This document shows, piece by piece, positions 53,325 to 63,480 of a stretch of 64,000 nt of DNA (positions are counted from its first letter, which is position 1; every line of letters starts with the position of its first letter). The translations under genes were made by a program, and so were the position numbers. This DNA is from Ianthella basta (taxonomy: Eukaryota; Porifera; Demospongiae; Verongiida; Ianthellidae), in assembly GCA_964019415.1 (NCBI GenBank), contig OZ025871.1, positions 11,170,936 through 11,234,935 on the forward strand, read 5' to 3'. Under the pieces are notes generated by a model. It had not been told where the DNA came from. It was given only the letters and a program-made list of their open reading frames with translations, and searched no databases.

Positions 53325-54056
53325 GAGAGGTCGGTTCATTGCAGTAAGCCACTGCAACGGCCAGGCCGGGCTAGGTTGAACAAGGGTTAATCACTGGATA
53401 TTACGCCTACCAGCCTTCTACACCGAAGTGTTTCAGGAGGCTGGGGGGCCGGAGCCCTATTGACGGCAACCAGTGATCGCCCTCCCCCATTACTAGTCAT
53501 CCTACAAAGATGGAAGAGCCACAGACAGCTGTTTCGCCCTGATTGGGGCTCATCAGTGTGGCGTACTGATGGAACTAGTAATGGGGGAGGGCGATCACTG
53601 GTTGCCATCAATAGGGCTCCGGCCCCCCAGCCTCCTGAAACACTTCGGTGTAGAAGGCTGGTAGGCGTAATATCCAGTGATTAACCCTTGTTCAACCTAG
53701 CCCGGCCTGGCCGTTGCAGTGGCTTACTGCAATGAACCGACCTCTCAACAATCCCACACAAGTCACGCTCATGACTTAGCCTTCCCCCATTAATATTCAC
53801 TCTTGTTGAAACCACAAGTGTTTCACTGGTGGGGGATACAAGAGTGACTAGTCATCCTGCATTCCATCAGTACGCCACACTGATGAGCCCCAATCAGGGC
53901 GAAACAGCTGTCTGTGGCTCTTCCATCTTTGTAGGATGACTAGTAATGGGGGAGGGCGATCACTGGTTGCCATCAATAGGGCTCCGGCCCCCCAGCCTCC
54001 TGAAACACTTCGGTGTAGAAGGCTGGTAGGCGTAATATCCAGTGATTAACCCTTAT
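53325..54056. repeat. nested inverted-repeat mosaic
   Basis: Block A (53325-53497) and its reverse complement A' (53574-53746) enclose a 76-base centre B (catcctacaaagatgg to gtactgatgga). At 53862-54056 there follows B' and part of A', so the order is A-B-A'-spacer-B'-A'. The spacer (53747-53861) holds another small hairpin (cactcttgttgaaacc / ggggatacaagagtg). Element type unknown; it suggests repeated hairpin-mediated copying. Confidence 0.85.
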
Positions 54057-54190
54057 TCAATACAGTACAATGTTTGAAAAAGCAGCACTGCCACGCTGCA
54101 TGCATGCAGAGTGTTTCTAGGATGCATAGTTGAAATTGCATTTTAGTACTATAAGTATAACAACAGTAACTATATGTACATAAATTTTCA

Positions 54191-54604
54191 GCCACATGGT
54201 ACAGCAGTTTGCATTTCAAAGAATGCACTGCTCTGATGCAATCTGGCATCCTGTAAAGAAGCACTGATATGCAGTCAGCCCAACAAAGATGGCTGCACTG
54301 TTCACAATAATAACCAAAATATTTGCTCTTAAAACGGGTTGTAGGAAAATGGCAGTAGAACACTCTCAACAGTACAGTGTTATATGATGGCTGGACTATC
54401 CCAAAACGTATAACATCATTGCAGGAAAACCCGGAGAATCGCGCTACAAGCAATTGAACATAAGAAAGTATATGTCCATAAATCACAAGTGAAAAAGCGT
54501 GAACAACGCTTTTAAAACCATAAGCACATTAAAAACTATCAAGCTTACCTGTCCTTTCCGTAGCGTAGTGATTGTCCAAGAGATCATGGAGAAAAAGGCT
54601 AAAA
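54191..54604 (-). repeat. right arm of the long inverted repeat (414 bp)
   Basis: Reverse complement of 51620-52033. It also keeps the donor (GGACAGGTAAGC) and the acceptor (gcttgtag) of the two-exon reading frame, and the second exon is open in the same frame on the minus strand. Outside the arms the two sides differ. Confidence 0.9.
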
Positions 54605-54739
54605 TATATTGCGCGTGTCTTTGCGAGGGAGATACCCAGCACCTCGAGGCCAGTTCCCAAACCCAAACTAAACTGCTGCCATTTATATTGTGCGAAACAG
54701 CCGTGCTATACAACTGTCATGTCTGATTTGTAGTTATCC

Positions 54740-55030
54740 AAACTTTGGGTCACTCAGCTGTTTCTTGTACGCAGTATTATATATGTGAAACATGAAAGTA
54801 CCAATTTGTTATGAAATGACCCATCATAGTTTGAACAGATGCTGCAGGAATAAGAGTTTAACATGTAGCAATATAGCAGCTAGGGTGATTTAAGAACGAC
54901 AATGCCAAACTAGTATGAACTTCCATTATTCACTTAACCATAGTAAAATCCTTAATAATTGAAGGCACACAATTAACTAACAATGTAGCCTATAATTTAT
55001 GTCACAGCCGGCTACAATTATTATAGTTAT
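54740..55030 (-). repeat. stray copy of the 3' flank of the array unit
   Basis: The words cagctgtttcttgtacgcagtattatatatgtg, aaatgacccatcatagtttg and acacaattaactaacaatgt parallel the 3' flank of the array genes (for example gcagctgcttcctgtacaac, ggaaacgacccattatagtc, ggcacaacttaacaatacag). It is the downstream flank of the 56718-58709 gene, pushed 1.7 kb away by later insertions. Confidence 0.6.
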
Positions 55031-55329
55031 ACATACAGTGCAAGTTACAATATACACCACTAATCTAAAGTAAATAATATAATATAAATAAATAAATAAA
55101 TAACTCCCAAGGGGGGTTGGCGACCCTCATGAACATGTGCTATGTATGGCTTTGAAGTATGGGAGATTTTAAGACTTTTAAATGAGACAAAATTTTTAAT
55201 TAAGTCTTCATTCTTCTAGCTATAAGCAGCCTGCAAAATGCTAATATAAATGCACATAGGAGAACACTTAATATATGGCGCATTTATATTGATGCATAGT
55301 GGTATGTTGTATATTAATGCAACTGGGCT

Positions 55330-55674
55330 CGTTGAGATGTGTAACTTGGTGGACACGTCCAAATGGTCCACCTTCCTATGTTATTAGGAGGATTTCTTAA
55401 TTTGTCTCAAAATGGCCGACATATGCGAGGTGTATTATTTATTCAACCAGCCAGGCCTGCTCAGTCCTGACACTTGGTGGACCTAGCCAGATAATCCAAC
55501 TGTTCATGTCGTTAGCAGGATTTCTTAATTAGTCACAAAATGGCCGAGAAAAGTGAGGTTCATTGCATATCCCACCAACCCAGCCCCACTAAGTCGTGAT
55601 ACTAAGTGGAAATAGTTAGATGGCCTATTTGCTCATGTCATTAGCAGGATTGCTTAATTAGTCACAAAATGGAG
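55330..55674. repeat. tandem repeat, about 128-bp unit, 2.7 copies
   Basis: The word ttagcaggatttcttaatta (or ttaggaggatttcttaattt), followed by gtcacaaaatgg, recurs at about 55384, 55512 and 55641. Units differ at many places, so the array is old. Confidence 0.8.
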
Positions 55675-56029
55675 GCAATGTTTTGAACTATCACATTTTG
55701 ACACCAATTTGTAGGCATTTGCCACTATGCTGGAGCAGAGCAGCACCCACATGTACACTTGCTCACAACTATCCAGCCACAATATCCAGCTACTATACCA
55801 CCAATAGATAAATACAACCACCATCACCACCACCACAGTGGAAGTTGCAATGAGTAGTATATTATGTGCTAGAGCTGCAAGAAAACAGACCATCACATCA
55901 GGCGCTGCTACCACCTACTACTACCACCACCACACAATGCAAGTTACAATACTACGGCCACCACATGCATTCCTAGATGAAAATGACCGCCACCACCACC
56001 ACACAGTGCAAGTTACAATATTGCAGTCA
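55675..56029. repeat. CACCAC-rich repeat region
   Basis: Several loosely spaced copies of accaccacacagtgcaagtta or variants at about 55826, 55925 and 55990. They prefigure the arm sequence of the hairpin that follows and recur at 61085-61310. Confidence 0.6.
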
Positions 56030-56552
56030 CCACCACCTGTGCCAGTAGAGTATCTGCGCTAGTTAGTCATAGAAAAAGACCACCAGTGCAAGTTACAGTG
56101 GCCCTGGGCCAGCACATGCACGCACCATTCGCACCACCACATGTGCCTGAAAGTAAATGCGCTCAATGGCTGAAGAAAAAGGCCACCAGCGCAAGTTACA
56201 GCCGGTCAGAACCTGCACCGCCGCCATTGGAGTGCACGCTGCAGCAAGCAAATGTAAGCTTGCCTAAGGGCATGCCATTGAATTGAGAGTGCATGGGAAG
56301 AAATTCAATGGCATGCCCTTAGGCAAGCTTACATTTGCTTGCTGCAGCGTGCACTCCAATGGCAGCGGTGCAGGTTCTGACCGGCTGTAACTTGCGCTGG
56401 TGGTCTTTTTCTTCAGCCATTGAGTGCATTTACTTTCTGGCACATGTGGTGGTGTGAATGGTGCATGTGCTGGCCTGGGGCCACTGTAACTTGCACTGGT
56501 GGTCTTTTTCTATGACTAACTAGCGCAGATACTCTACTGGCACAGGTGGTGG
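56030..56552. repeat. hairpin element, about 253-bp arms
   Basis: Bases 56030-56284 are the reverse complement of 56302-56552, with a 17-base loop (gagagtgcatgggaaga). Identity is very high. The arms contain the ccaccagtgcaagttaca motif twice and gcagcaagcaaatgtaagct near the loop. The same caagcaaatg/catttgcttg end is seen at about 61513-61550, so the family has another, collapsed copy there. Confidence 0.9.
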
Positions 56553-56717
56553 CAGATAGTATAAATAAAATTATTTAATGAAATTTCACAGTTTAAATAA
56601 ATAATAATATATAAGCTACTACAAATGCTTCCTACAGTAGATCTGCACTAAAACATGCAGTAGCACAAAAATAGGCTATATATTGCTGGCTATAATAATT
56701 GATTTTGGATCTGTTTG

Positions 56718-58709
56718 CTACTGTTCTGTTGTTGGGCTGTTCAACATGAAAGATTTGGCACTGTTCTGGCCGGTTACAATCTTCATTAGACGCAGTCTGT
56801 GTAGAGACTTGGAAACACCGAGATCAATCAGCATTTCATCACTCAGGCAAGCCATTGTATCTCCATCAATGTGCTCTTGTGCAAAGCCATCCTTGTAAGC
56901 TGACAGGTTCATAGCATCCAACAATTTGAGGATGTCCTCTTTCTGCAGTGTCTTCAAGTAGGCAATGTTTGCATCAGAACTCATTATTCCTTCTTGACTC
57001 ACGGACACAGGCACTTCCTCCTTGGTTGCTGGTAGGTCACTCACAAAAGGAGTCTCCATACCCTTGGAAACTGAAGAAGATACTTGCTGAGGTCTTGCTA
57101 TGGCCAATGGTGGACTATCACACAGTTCCGTCTCTGATAACTGCATTGGAGTTTTTGGCAATGATCTATTCGGAGGGTTAGGTGGCTGCTTTGCCACACG
57201 CCAGTTGGCAGTTTCTGACGGCTGCACTTTGCCCATAGGGACAGCACTGTATGATGGATTGGGATGCATCACCGGCTCTTTCGCTGAGGTACTGCATTGC
57301 CTTTCTGTGTGATGTGCTACTCCATAGTATCCAGTACGAGCGTAATCATAAACCCGCTCCATTGTCTTCTGCTGCTTTGGCACCATTCCCACAGGCCAGT
57401 CAGACATTGCTGGATCTACACTACGCTTTTCTTCAGCATGATCCACTGGGACAGCAAGGTACGATGGATTGGTATACATAACCACCTTATCTGCAGGGCT
57501 ACTTCGCTGCTTTTCTGGTTGCCGTTTCACTCCATAATATCCAGTATGAGCATAATCATATATCCGCTCCAGTGTCTTCTGCTGCTTTGGCACCATCGTC
57601 ACTACAGTGAGGTTGAGGCTAACTGGCAGCTCTGCCATGCGTGAGAAGCTTGTAACGTCTTCAACAGTGGTACCTTCTGTAGCTTTCATCATTCCTACCA
57701 ACATGTCCTCTTTATGAATCCTTTCAACAGTGATAATATTGGCGTACACGGTATCGCAGTCAGAGATGGTCCGCATGGTGAAGGGTGGCTTGAGGTGATT
57801 GAGGGCCTTTTGTAAACTAATCCTTACATCACTGGCTAGGACACTGAAGCGGCCATAGCTACCTGGTGTAATGTGCACCATTTCACCACTTTCACTCTTA
57901 GCGAGCAACACCTCCTGCACCTGTCGCTGGTCTGTCACTTGTTTCTTCAATCCTTTGGGAAAGAGCAGTGTTCCAACTGGCACTTTCTTCTCAGAACCTT
58001 CACTGAGTCCAAACTCTTCACTGACTGCGATGACTGGCGGTAGTGACTTACACTGCAAGAGCTCTTCTGCTGTGATCCTGCCCAAACTCTGAGGACGACT
58101 ATGCTCATTGATAAATTTCAAGGAGGTTGTGGGAACAAGATCAAAGGCCTCTGTGTGTACTGGGACGACATAGGCTGACCCGTCTACCTGGTCTCTACAG
58201 GTGGCCACTAGCGTAGTCTTCTTCTCCAAAACGACAAACATCTGTGCCTGGCCGAAGCTGTATGAATCGCACAAGGAGCGCTGCCCGCCTGCCACCTTCA
58301 CTAAGCAGGGAAGATCACGCGCTTTCTTCCCTTTACTGAACTCAATCAGTGACATTGGCTTGCCACTTGGAAAAAGCTCATAATCCGACGTCGATGCCAA
58401 CTTTATTGCTTCAGTGTCGTCTTGCGTCAGTACTGGTGGCTGATCGTATGTCGCCTTCGTAGATGAGCCCGAAGCTGCTTTAGTAGCTACTCCCACTCTA
58501 CTCGGTGAAGCAGCTGCTTCTCTGCAATCCTTTCTTCTGTGGCTAGTGCCATCTGCGCCAGAGGAAACAAGTCCGTCTGTATGGCTTTCACTTCTACTGT
58601 CTCTGTGCGACTTTAGAGGAGGTAGTTGTCCGGCTAAGCGTGCTGCGACTGGCAAAATAGGCTTGGGAGGGACGGGTGGTGTAGTACCTGGTGCTCTGTG
58701 CCCGGACAT
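56718..58709 (-). CDS. CABIT-SAM adaptor protein with duplicated tyrosine module (663 aa, unit 9)
   Basis: ATG 58709 (MSGHRAPGTTPPVPPKP). Pro-rich N-terminus (PPVPPKPILPV, LPPLKSHRD). CABIT about 115-375 (LPCLVKVAGG, PVHTEAFDLVP, GSYGRFSVLASD). A segment of about 65 residues is duplicated: RIYDYAHTGYYGVKRQ...NPSYLAVPVD...VPKQQKTMER is followed by VYDYARTGYYGVAHH...NPSYSAVPMG. SAM domain at about 581-645 (ILKLLDAMNLSAYKDGF, HIDGDTMACL, IDLGVSKSLHRLRLMK), tail AKSFMLNSP. This is the architecture from which the SAM-less genes of units 4-7 can be derived by one deletion, because they carry the same KQQKTMER segment and the same AKSFMLN tail. It sits alone, beyond the repeat-rich block. Confidence 0.9.
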   Translation of the reverse strand: MSGHRAPGTTPPVPPKPILPVAARLAGQLPPLKSHRDSRSESHTDGLVSSGADGTSHRRKDCREAAASPSRVGVATKAASGSSTKATYDQPPVLTQDDTEAIKLASTSDYELFPSGKPMSLIEFSKGKKARDLPCLVKVAGGQRSLCDSYSFGQAQMFVVLEKKTTLVATCRDQVDGSAYVVPVHTEAFDLVPTTSLKFINEHSRPQSLGRITAEELLQCKSLPPVIAVSEEFGLSEGSEKKVPVGTLLFPKGLKKQVTDQRQVQEVLLAKSESGEMVHITPGSYGRFSVLASDVRISLQKALNHLKPPFTMRTISDCDTVYANIITVERIHKEDMLVGMMKATEGTTVEDVTSFSRMAELPVSLNLTVVTMVPKQQKTLERIYDYAHTGYYGVKRQPEKQRSSPADKVVMYTNPSYLAVPVDHAEEKRSVDPAMSDWPVGMVPKQQKTMERVYDYARTGYYGVAHHTERQCSTSAKEPVMHPNPSYSAVPMGKVQPSETANWRVAKQPPNPPNRSLPKTPMQLSETELCDSPPLAIARPQQVSSSVSKGMETPFVSDLPATKEEVPVSVSQEGIMSSDANIAYLKTLQKEDILKLLDAMNLSAYKDGFAQEHIDGDTMACLSDEMLIDLGVSKSLHRLRLMKIVTGQNSAKSFMLNSPTTEQ

Positions 58710-58799
58710 GATGTTTCTTCCGCCTTAATCGTAAGCCAAGGTCATGAGGTTTTATAGTGTTAGAGCGGGGTGAGGGGTTGCACACCTGCGTATAAGGCA

Positions 58800-59035
58800 T
58801 ATTACATTATACTATTCGGGACCCGGCCACTATCCGGGACCCGGCCACTATTCGGACCCGGTGTAACGTACAGGATATCAGTTCCCCCCCGGATATCAGT
58901 TCCTCTCGGAACAGGAGTCCTAGGACTGGAGGTCCCCCTCTAGGATTTCAGTTTCCCCTTGCGAATCCGTGCGGCGGAACGCCTGTCCTATAGTACGGGA
59001 GTTCCGCGTGAGAAGTCAGTTGGTGCTGGGAACAT
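58800..59035. repeat. GC-rich repeat with 'ggacccggccactatt' words
   Basis: Short tandem words gggacccggccactatccgg, then ccggtgtaacgtacaggata and a series of C-run words (cagttccccccc, ggtccccctctaggatttca). A similar series, reverse-complemented, lies at 62540-62850. No ORF. Much more GC-rich than the surroundings. Confidence 0.6.
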
Positions 59036-61080
59036 AGCGGCGTTTCAGATGTGCGCAAACCTACGTAGCTATCGCTACCTCAACGACCGCGTACATGTGG
59101 GGCAGCCGGCTGAGACAAAGTGTAGGTGACACAATACGAACCATTACGTGATAGTAGACGCCAGGTGTTACAATGATCGAAGACATATTTGTCTCCTCCT
59201 CTGGCCTTGCTTATAGCTATAGCGAGTTTATATGACGAAATACAGCTTGAGAGAGAGAGAGAGAGAGAGCTTGAATGTAGAAGTGTATCAACCAAAGTAA
59301 ACTTTAATTATAGTAGAGCTGCAGCTGCAAGCTAGTGCACGTTATTGTGAATGGTCGTTATCACCATATGCATATTCAGCTGACCATGTCTCTGCACTGA
59401 CTGAAAATCATACTGCATGCATGCATGCAGTAGCTATTGGCAGATTTTCATTGTCCCAAATAAGCCACTAAGTTTGGTGTTATTAATCGATCACGCATGT
59501 ATGGTGGTCTATTACCATGGCGCACCATGCTTGGTTGTTCATTGCACACCAAATGTGGTGGTAACACTACACCAGTAAATAGCCATGCAATCTATTCTAA
59601 TTCCAATTTCAATCAGGTTCAATACAAAATACAGAAAATGGCAAGATGCCTGTAATATGCACATAATCACAACTCATGCACACGTACAAAGTGTTCCCAT
59701 TCCAACATGACCTCAACACACTACATACAACTGATTTATCTATTAAGTATAAAAGCAATGTTGTTCTGTCTAGCATAGTTGCCACGGACACCAGCTTTGA
59801 TTTCCTTTGAGAATAACTGACATTGCTATCTGCAGAGAATGGGAATGGACAGGTATGTTCAATGGCCGGCTAGCATTCTGATTGGCTCATGTGACCTGTC
59901 TCCCACACCAGCTGCATGCAGGTCATGAGATTGTGTAGGCTGTGGAGGTAGTTTGGATTGGCTCTTACTAATGCAATTTTTGGGCCAAACATCAATTAGG
60001 AGAGAGGTGAGTCCATATGAGGAGAGGCACCAAACTATGTTGGAAGGTAGAGTAAACTGCACCTCTCCAGTCACACTGGTGCAGCCTTCTTGTAATAGCA
60101 TTCCCAAGTTGTGATTGTTTCCTGCTGAAAGGTTACCTTGGTCAGGAGGTACAGTGAGGGTATTCATGGCTTACACAGTGGTACACAATATCTCAGCAAA
60201 CAATACAAAGAACAGTAAATATTCCGTATTCCGTGTTTCGAAGACTCCCAAATATTAGTGTAGTCAGTAACATCATAAAGTGAGATCGTTGACTACTGCC
60301 ATAGCAACCACCCATTGCCATAGCAACTGCCCTTCTGCTAGATCAACAGATTCCTAACATAACCTACAATGCTTCACCATTAATTTTATACTAGGGCATA
60401 CATTAAAATGCAACCAGCCTCGCTTGAATGTATATAGCTAGCTATTTCAGTAAAGTACAGTTCATGAGCATAACTCGGCTAGGGCAAGTACATTTTGGGC
60501 AATAGAACTGTAATCTGCTTTCACTGGCTGTCAGAAAGAAGGGATAGCAAGCCAGACAAAGCACTGGATGGCAGCTGTGCAATCGACACCTGCATATTTG
60601 GAGCTGCGCAGGGAAGCCCGTCCCTGCTGAGCAAACACAGTGCGTGTTGTGCGCTTCACCCGAGGGAATAGTGTTACCGGCCACACAGGGCAAATGACGT
60701 CAGCCAATATGGTGGAATGGCCAACAGGAGTGTAGCCCTCGCTGAAGCAATGGGCGACGTTAACAACAATCTGAACGCAGGTTGCAGCGATGACGTGGAG
60801 TGTTGAGCTGTTTCGTGGCCGATGGTGGCCAAGTAGAGCGTTTTGTTGTCGTGAGCCCCTGCGGAGAACACCGGGTTATTGCGCAATCTAGGGGTTGACT
60901 GGGACGGATATACATATATATGTTACGCGCATACCTCCAACTATTGCCCACGTGACCGGAATGGGGTTACGTCATTTACGCAAAGCTTTAACCTTGCCCG
61001 CGCAAAGCTTTAACGTATGTTATACATACATACATATATACAAACGGGGGACGACAACACGTCACGATTACTTGCCTCGC
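59036..61080. other. gene-poor stretch with one GC-richer patch
   Basis: About 2 kb. A (GA)n run at 59249-59269 and common words only. At 60660-60900 the GC content rises and aaatgacgtcagccaatatg combines a CRE-like TGACGTCA with a CCAAT box, which could be a promoter, but no gene with a recognisable product starts on either side. Frames here are all under 105 codons and not recognised. Confidence 0.4.
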
Positions 61081-61084
61081 CTTT

Positions 61085-61295
61085 CGGCTCGGCAATTACC
61101 ACCACACAGTACAAGTTACAAAATGCCTCACTAGTAGCTATATGTGCCACTGCTACAAGGACAACACCCACCAGTGCAACCACCACCACCACCTCCACCA
61201 CGCACCACCATACAGCCCAGGTTACAATCGCTGTAGCCAGTATATGCGGCAGAACACACCAGAAAAAACGCCACCTGTACAAGTTACACAGGGTG
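61085..61295. repeat. CACCAC-rich repeat region, second locus
   Basis: Words such as accaccacacagtacaagtt and caccagtgcaaccaccacca relate this stretch to 55675-56552. Confidence 0.55.
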
Positions 61296-61499
61296 ACCAC
61301 CACCAGTGCATGTAGAGTAGTTGGGAATATTGCTGGAAGTCCACCACCACCAGTGCATGTAGAGTAGTTGGGAATATTGCTGGAAGTCCACCACCACCAG
61401 TGCATGTAGAGTAGTTGGGAATATTGCTGGAAGTCCACCACCACCAGTGCATGTAGAGTAGTTGGGAATATTGCTGGAAGTCCACCACCACCAGGGCAC
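61296..61499. repeat. 47-bp tandem repeat, about 4.3 copies
   Basis: A 47-bp unit (ttgggaatattgctggaagt, then the CACC-rich part and gtgcatgtagagtag) repeats at 61321, 61368, 61415 and 61462 without visible differences in the complete units. The unit derives from the CACCAC repeat family. It is a plain minisatellite: no spacers, hence not a CRISPR array. Confidence 0.95.
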
Positions 61500-61573
61500 C
61501 AGAGCATTATGCAGCAAGCAAATGGGTACAAGTCACATTTGCTTGCCGCAAGTCAAGCACAAAAGAGGGGGAA

Positions 61574-61650
61574 TGGGTGAAGTAGGATTTGGACCCTGCA
61601 CCATAGGGATTGTCAGGCAACTGTGCTAAGGGCTAGGCTACTGCATAGGT
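61574..61650 (-). repeat. tRNA-like segment, possible SINE head
   Basis: On the minus strand a B-box-like gcagggtccaaatcctac is preceded, at tRNA-like distance, by agtagcctagcccttagcac (A-box-like) and the stem-loop gcctgacaatccctatggtg. The ends do not pair well enough for a tRNA gene, so I read it as the head of a tRNA-derived SINE or a decayed tRNA. Confidence 0.3.
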
Positions 61651-62539
61651 GTTGATTCCTCAGGCTGGTAATTGGTGCTGATTTGGTACTATAATTATAT
61701 TACCCCCGTTTATCTGGTCATCTTGAAGGGCAGTATGCAATTGTGCCCATGCCATGGGTGACCCTGTGTAACTTTTACTGGTGGTATAATTGTTATAATA
61801 TTTGGGCACATAACATTATAGGTGTATGGTGATGTTGGCTGTATTTTGTATAAGTCATAGAATGGGTGTCAAGCTAGGCGAATGATTGTTTGGACCATAC
61901 AAAATAATGAGAGTGACAAAGCCTGGACTATACAAGATGGAAAACAAAAGTGGGAAACCACTAAAGGCGACAGTAAACTCCTGCAGACTAAAGATGTACT
62001 ATGAACGTAAAGACAAATTAACCACGCTACTGACATTTGCCACCATCACTGCCAATCCTTAATCCACTCATAGCAATTTAGTCTACCCCAAGACACCATC
62101 TGCCCCACCACTGCTACACCTTCATCCTTCCCTAGCAAGTGTACCATGTGAATGTCAATGTAGAACATGCAAAAACACGTTATCATGTCATAAAATCACG
62201 TAGCTATCCCGTAGGCACTAGATTGAACATAAATTAAAATTCCCTTAATGTAACTGGTACTTTACAGAAGTTAGCTAGCTAGCTAATAGCAACATTTTAA
62301 CGGCAAACTTTAATAGCATATTGCGTGTTATACCATCTATTACTTACATGTATTGTCCTGTAATGAGCAAAATTGCGATGTCATAAATATCTGGGAAGCC
62401 AGTTTGCATGTGCAGTGCTTGTATTAGAAGGCTGGAAGCCAATTCCCAAAAGATAAGAAACGGTAGTCATCATACCAAGTATCTAAGGCACTTTAATCCC
62501 AAAGTCGCCAGTCACTGTGGAAGAACACAATGACTCCCC
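61651..62539. other. intergenic, nothing recognised
   Basis: About 0.9 kb of AT-rich DNA without a gene, hairpin or repeat that I can identify. Confidence 0.5.
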
Positions 62540-62850
62540 TAGCAGCGCCTGACATGGGGGGAACTGGTATCCTAAAGGGGGGAACCATGGTCCTAAGCGT
62601 CAAACCCAACAGGGGGGGACTCGAATCCTAAGGCGGAACCCATCGATCTCCTAAGAGGCACGTTCCGGGGGGAACCGTAATCCTAGGAGACCATGCAGGT
62701 CCACCGGAATCCGTATACTAGAATTGGAGTTCCGGGGGAACTGAAGTAGGGGGGAAATGAAATCCTGTTACACCGGCCTCTATTAATGAACTGGCCTCCT
62801 GACCCCCGGCCACTATTCAAGCCCGGCCTCTATACAGACAAATACGTATA
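62540..62850. repeat. GC-rich G-run repeat, inverted relative of 58800-59035
   Basis: G-run words (ggggggaactggtatcctaa, aacagggggggactcgaatc, ggggggaaccgtaatcctag) are followed by ctgttacaccgg and ctggcctcctgacccccggc. The reverse complement matches the order of words at 58800-59035 (ccggtgtaac, then C-run words with aggat). The two are either the ends of one 4-kb element or two independent copies facing each other. Confidence 0.55.
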
Positions 62851-62874
62851 CTTGTAGCTAGCTGTATTATAGCT

Positions 62875-63480
62875 CCATAGTGAACATAAAGGCTTGTTGA
62901 GCAATTTCACTCAACATAGAATTAATGTCTCACAACAATTCAGGATGTTTTGACCCAGGCAGCTGAACAACTGAAGAATGAGGGGGAGGGAGCTAATAAA
63001 TACTAAGTAAACTATTGACGTCATGAAGGGAGATGAGTGAAAAGGCAGAAGGTTTAAATGGATAAAATAGAATACTTAAGGCGGGTAAGTACAGTCATGG
63101 CAGGAAAGGATGTTGACTGCTGTCAAGGGTGGGGTTCTACACGGATGGGAGATGAAGTCCACGTGCACGGTTTAAGTTCATGGTGGGGCTCCACTGCTGG
63201 ATGAGGATGGCTTCTACAGTTCTCCTTTTCCAGTAGTTGGGGCTCACCTGCCCAACTTGGGCACCTTCCCAATCAATGGGGTGATCACACTTTTGTACAT
63301 GCGCTGCAATTCTGTTCTTGTCATTGCCTTGATTGTTGTACTGCTTGCATGTCTGTGCTCAACAAATCAGTTCTGTAAGTTCCTCTTGGTCTCTCCTAAT
63401 GACCACTATGGAGTATCATACTCCATAGTAGCCATAGTCTCGCGAGCCCTGTGGAGGGGATTACCTCCCCTCCATATATT
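62875..63480 (-). mobile_element. degraded Penelope-like retroelement 3' fragment, copy 2
   Basis: Collinear with 50440-51062. The YWKRRTVEAILIQQW-like stretch is on the minus strand at about 63175-63248. Broken and old; the two copies differ by small indels and substitutions throughout. Confidence 0.45.

Noticed and set aside
54483-54713. A 76-codon minus-strand frame in the right arm of the long inverted repeat
   Set aside because: It runs through the conserved splice donor in another frame; the spliced frame shared by both arms is the better candidate.
60442-60951. Three overlapping frames with scattered cysteines in a GC-richer patch
   Set aside because: Open frames are expected by chance at higher GC, and none has a signal peptide or known motif.
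61296-61499. CRISPR-like array
   Set aside because: The 47-bp units are directly adjacent, with no unique spacers, and the surrounding genome is animal-like.
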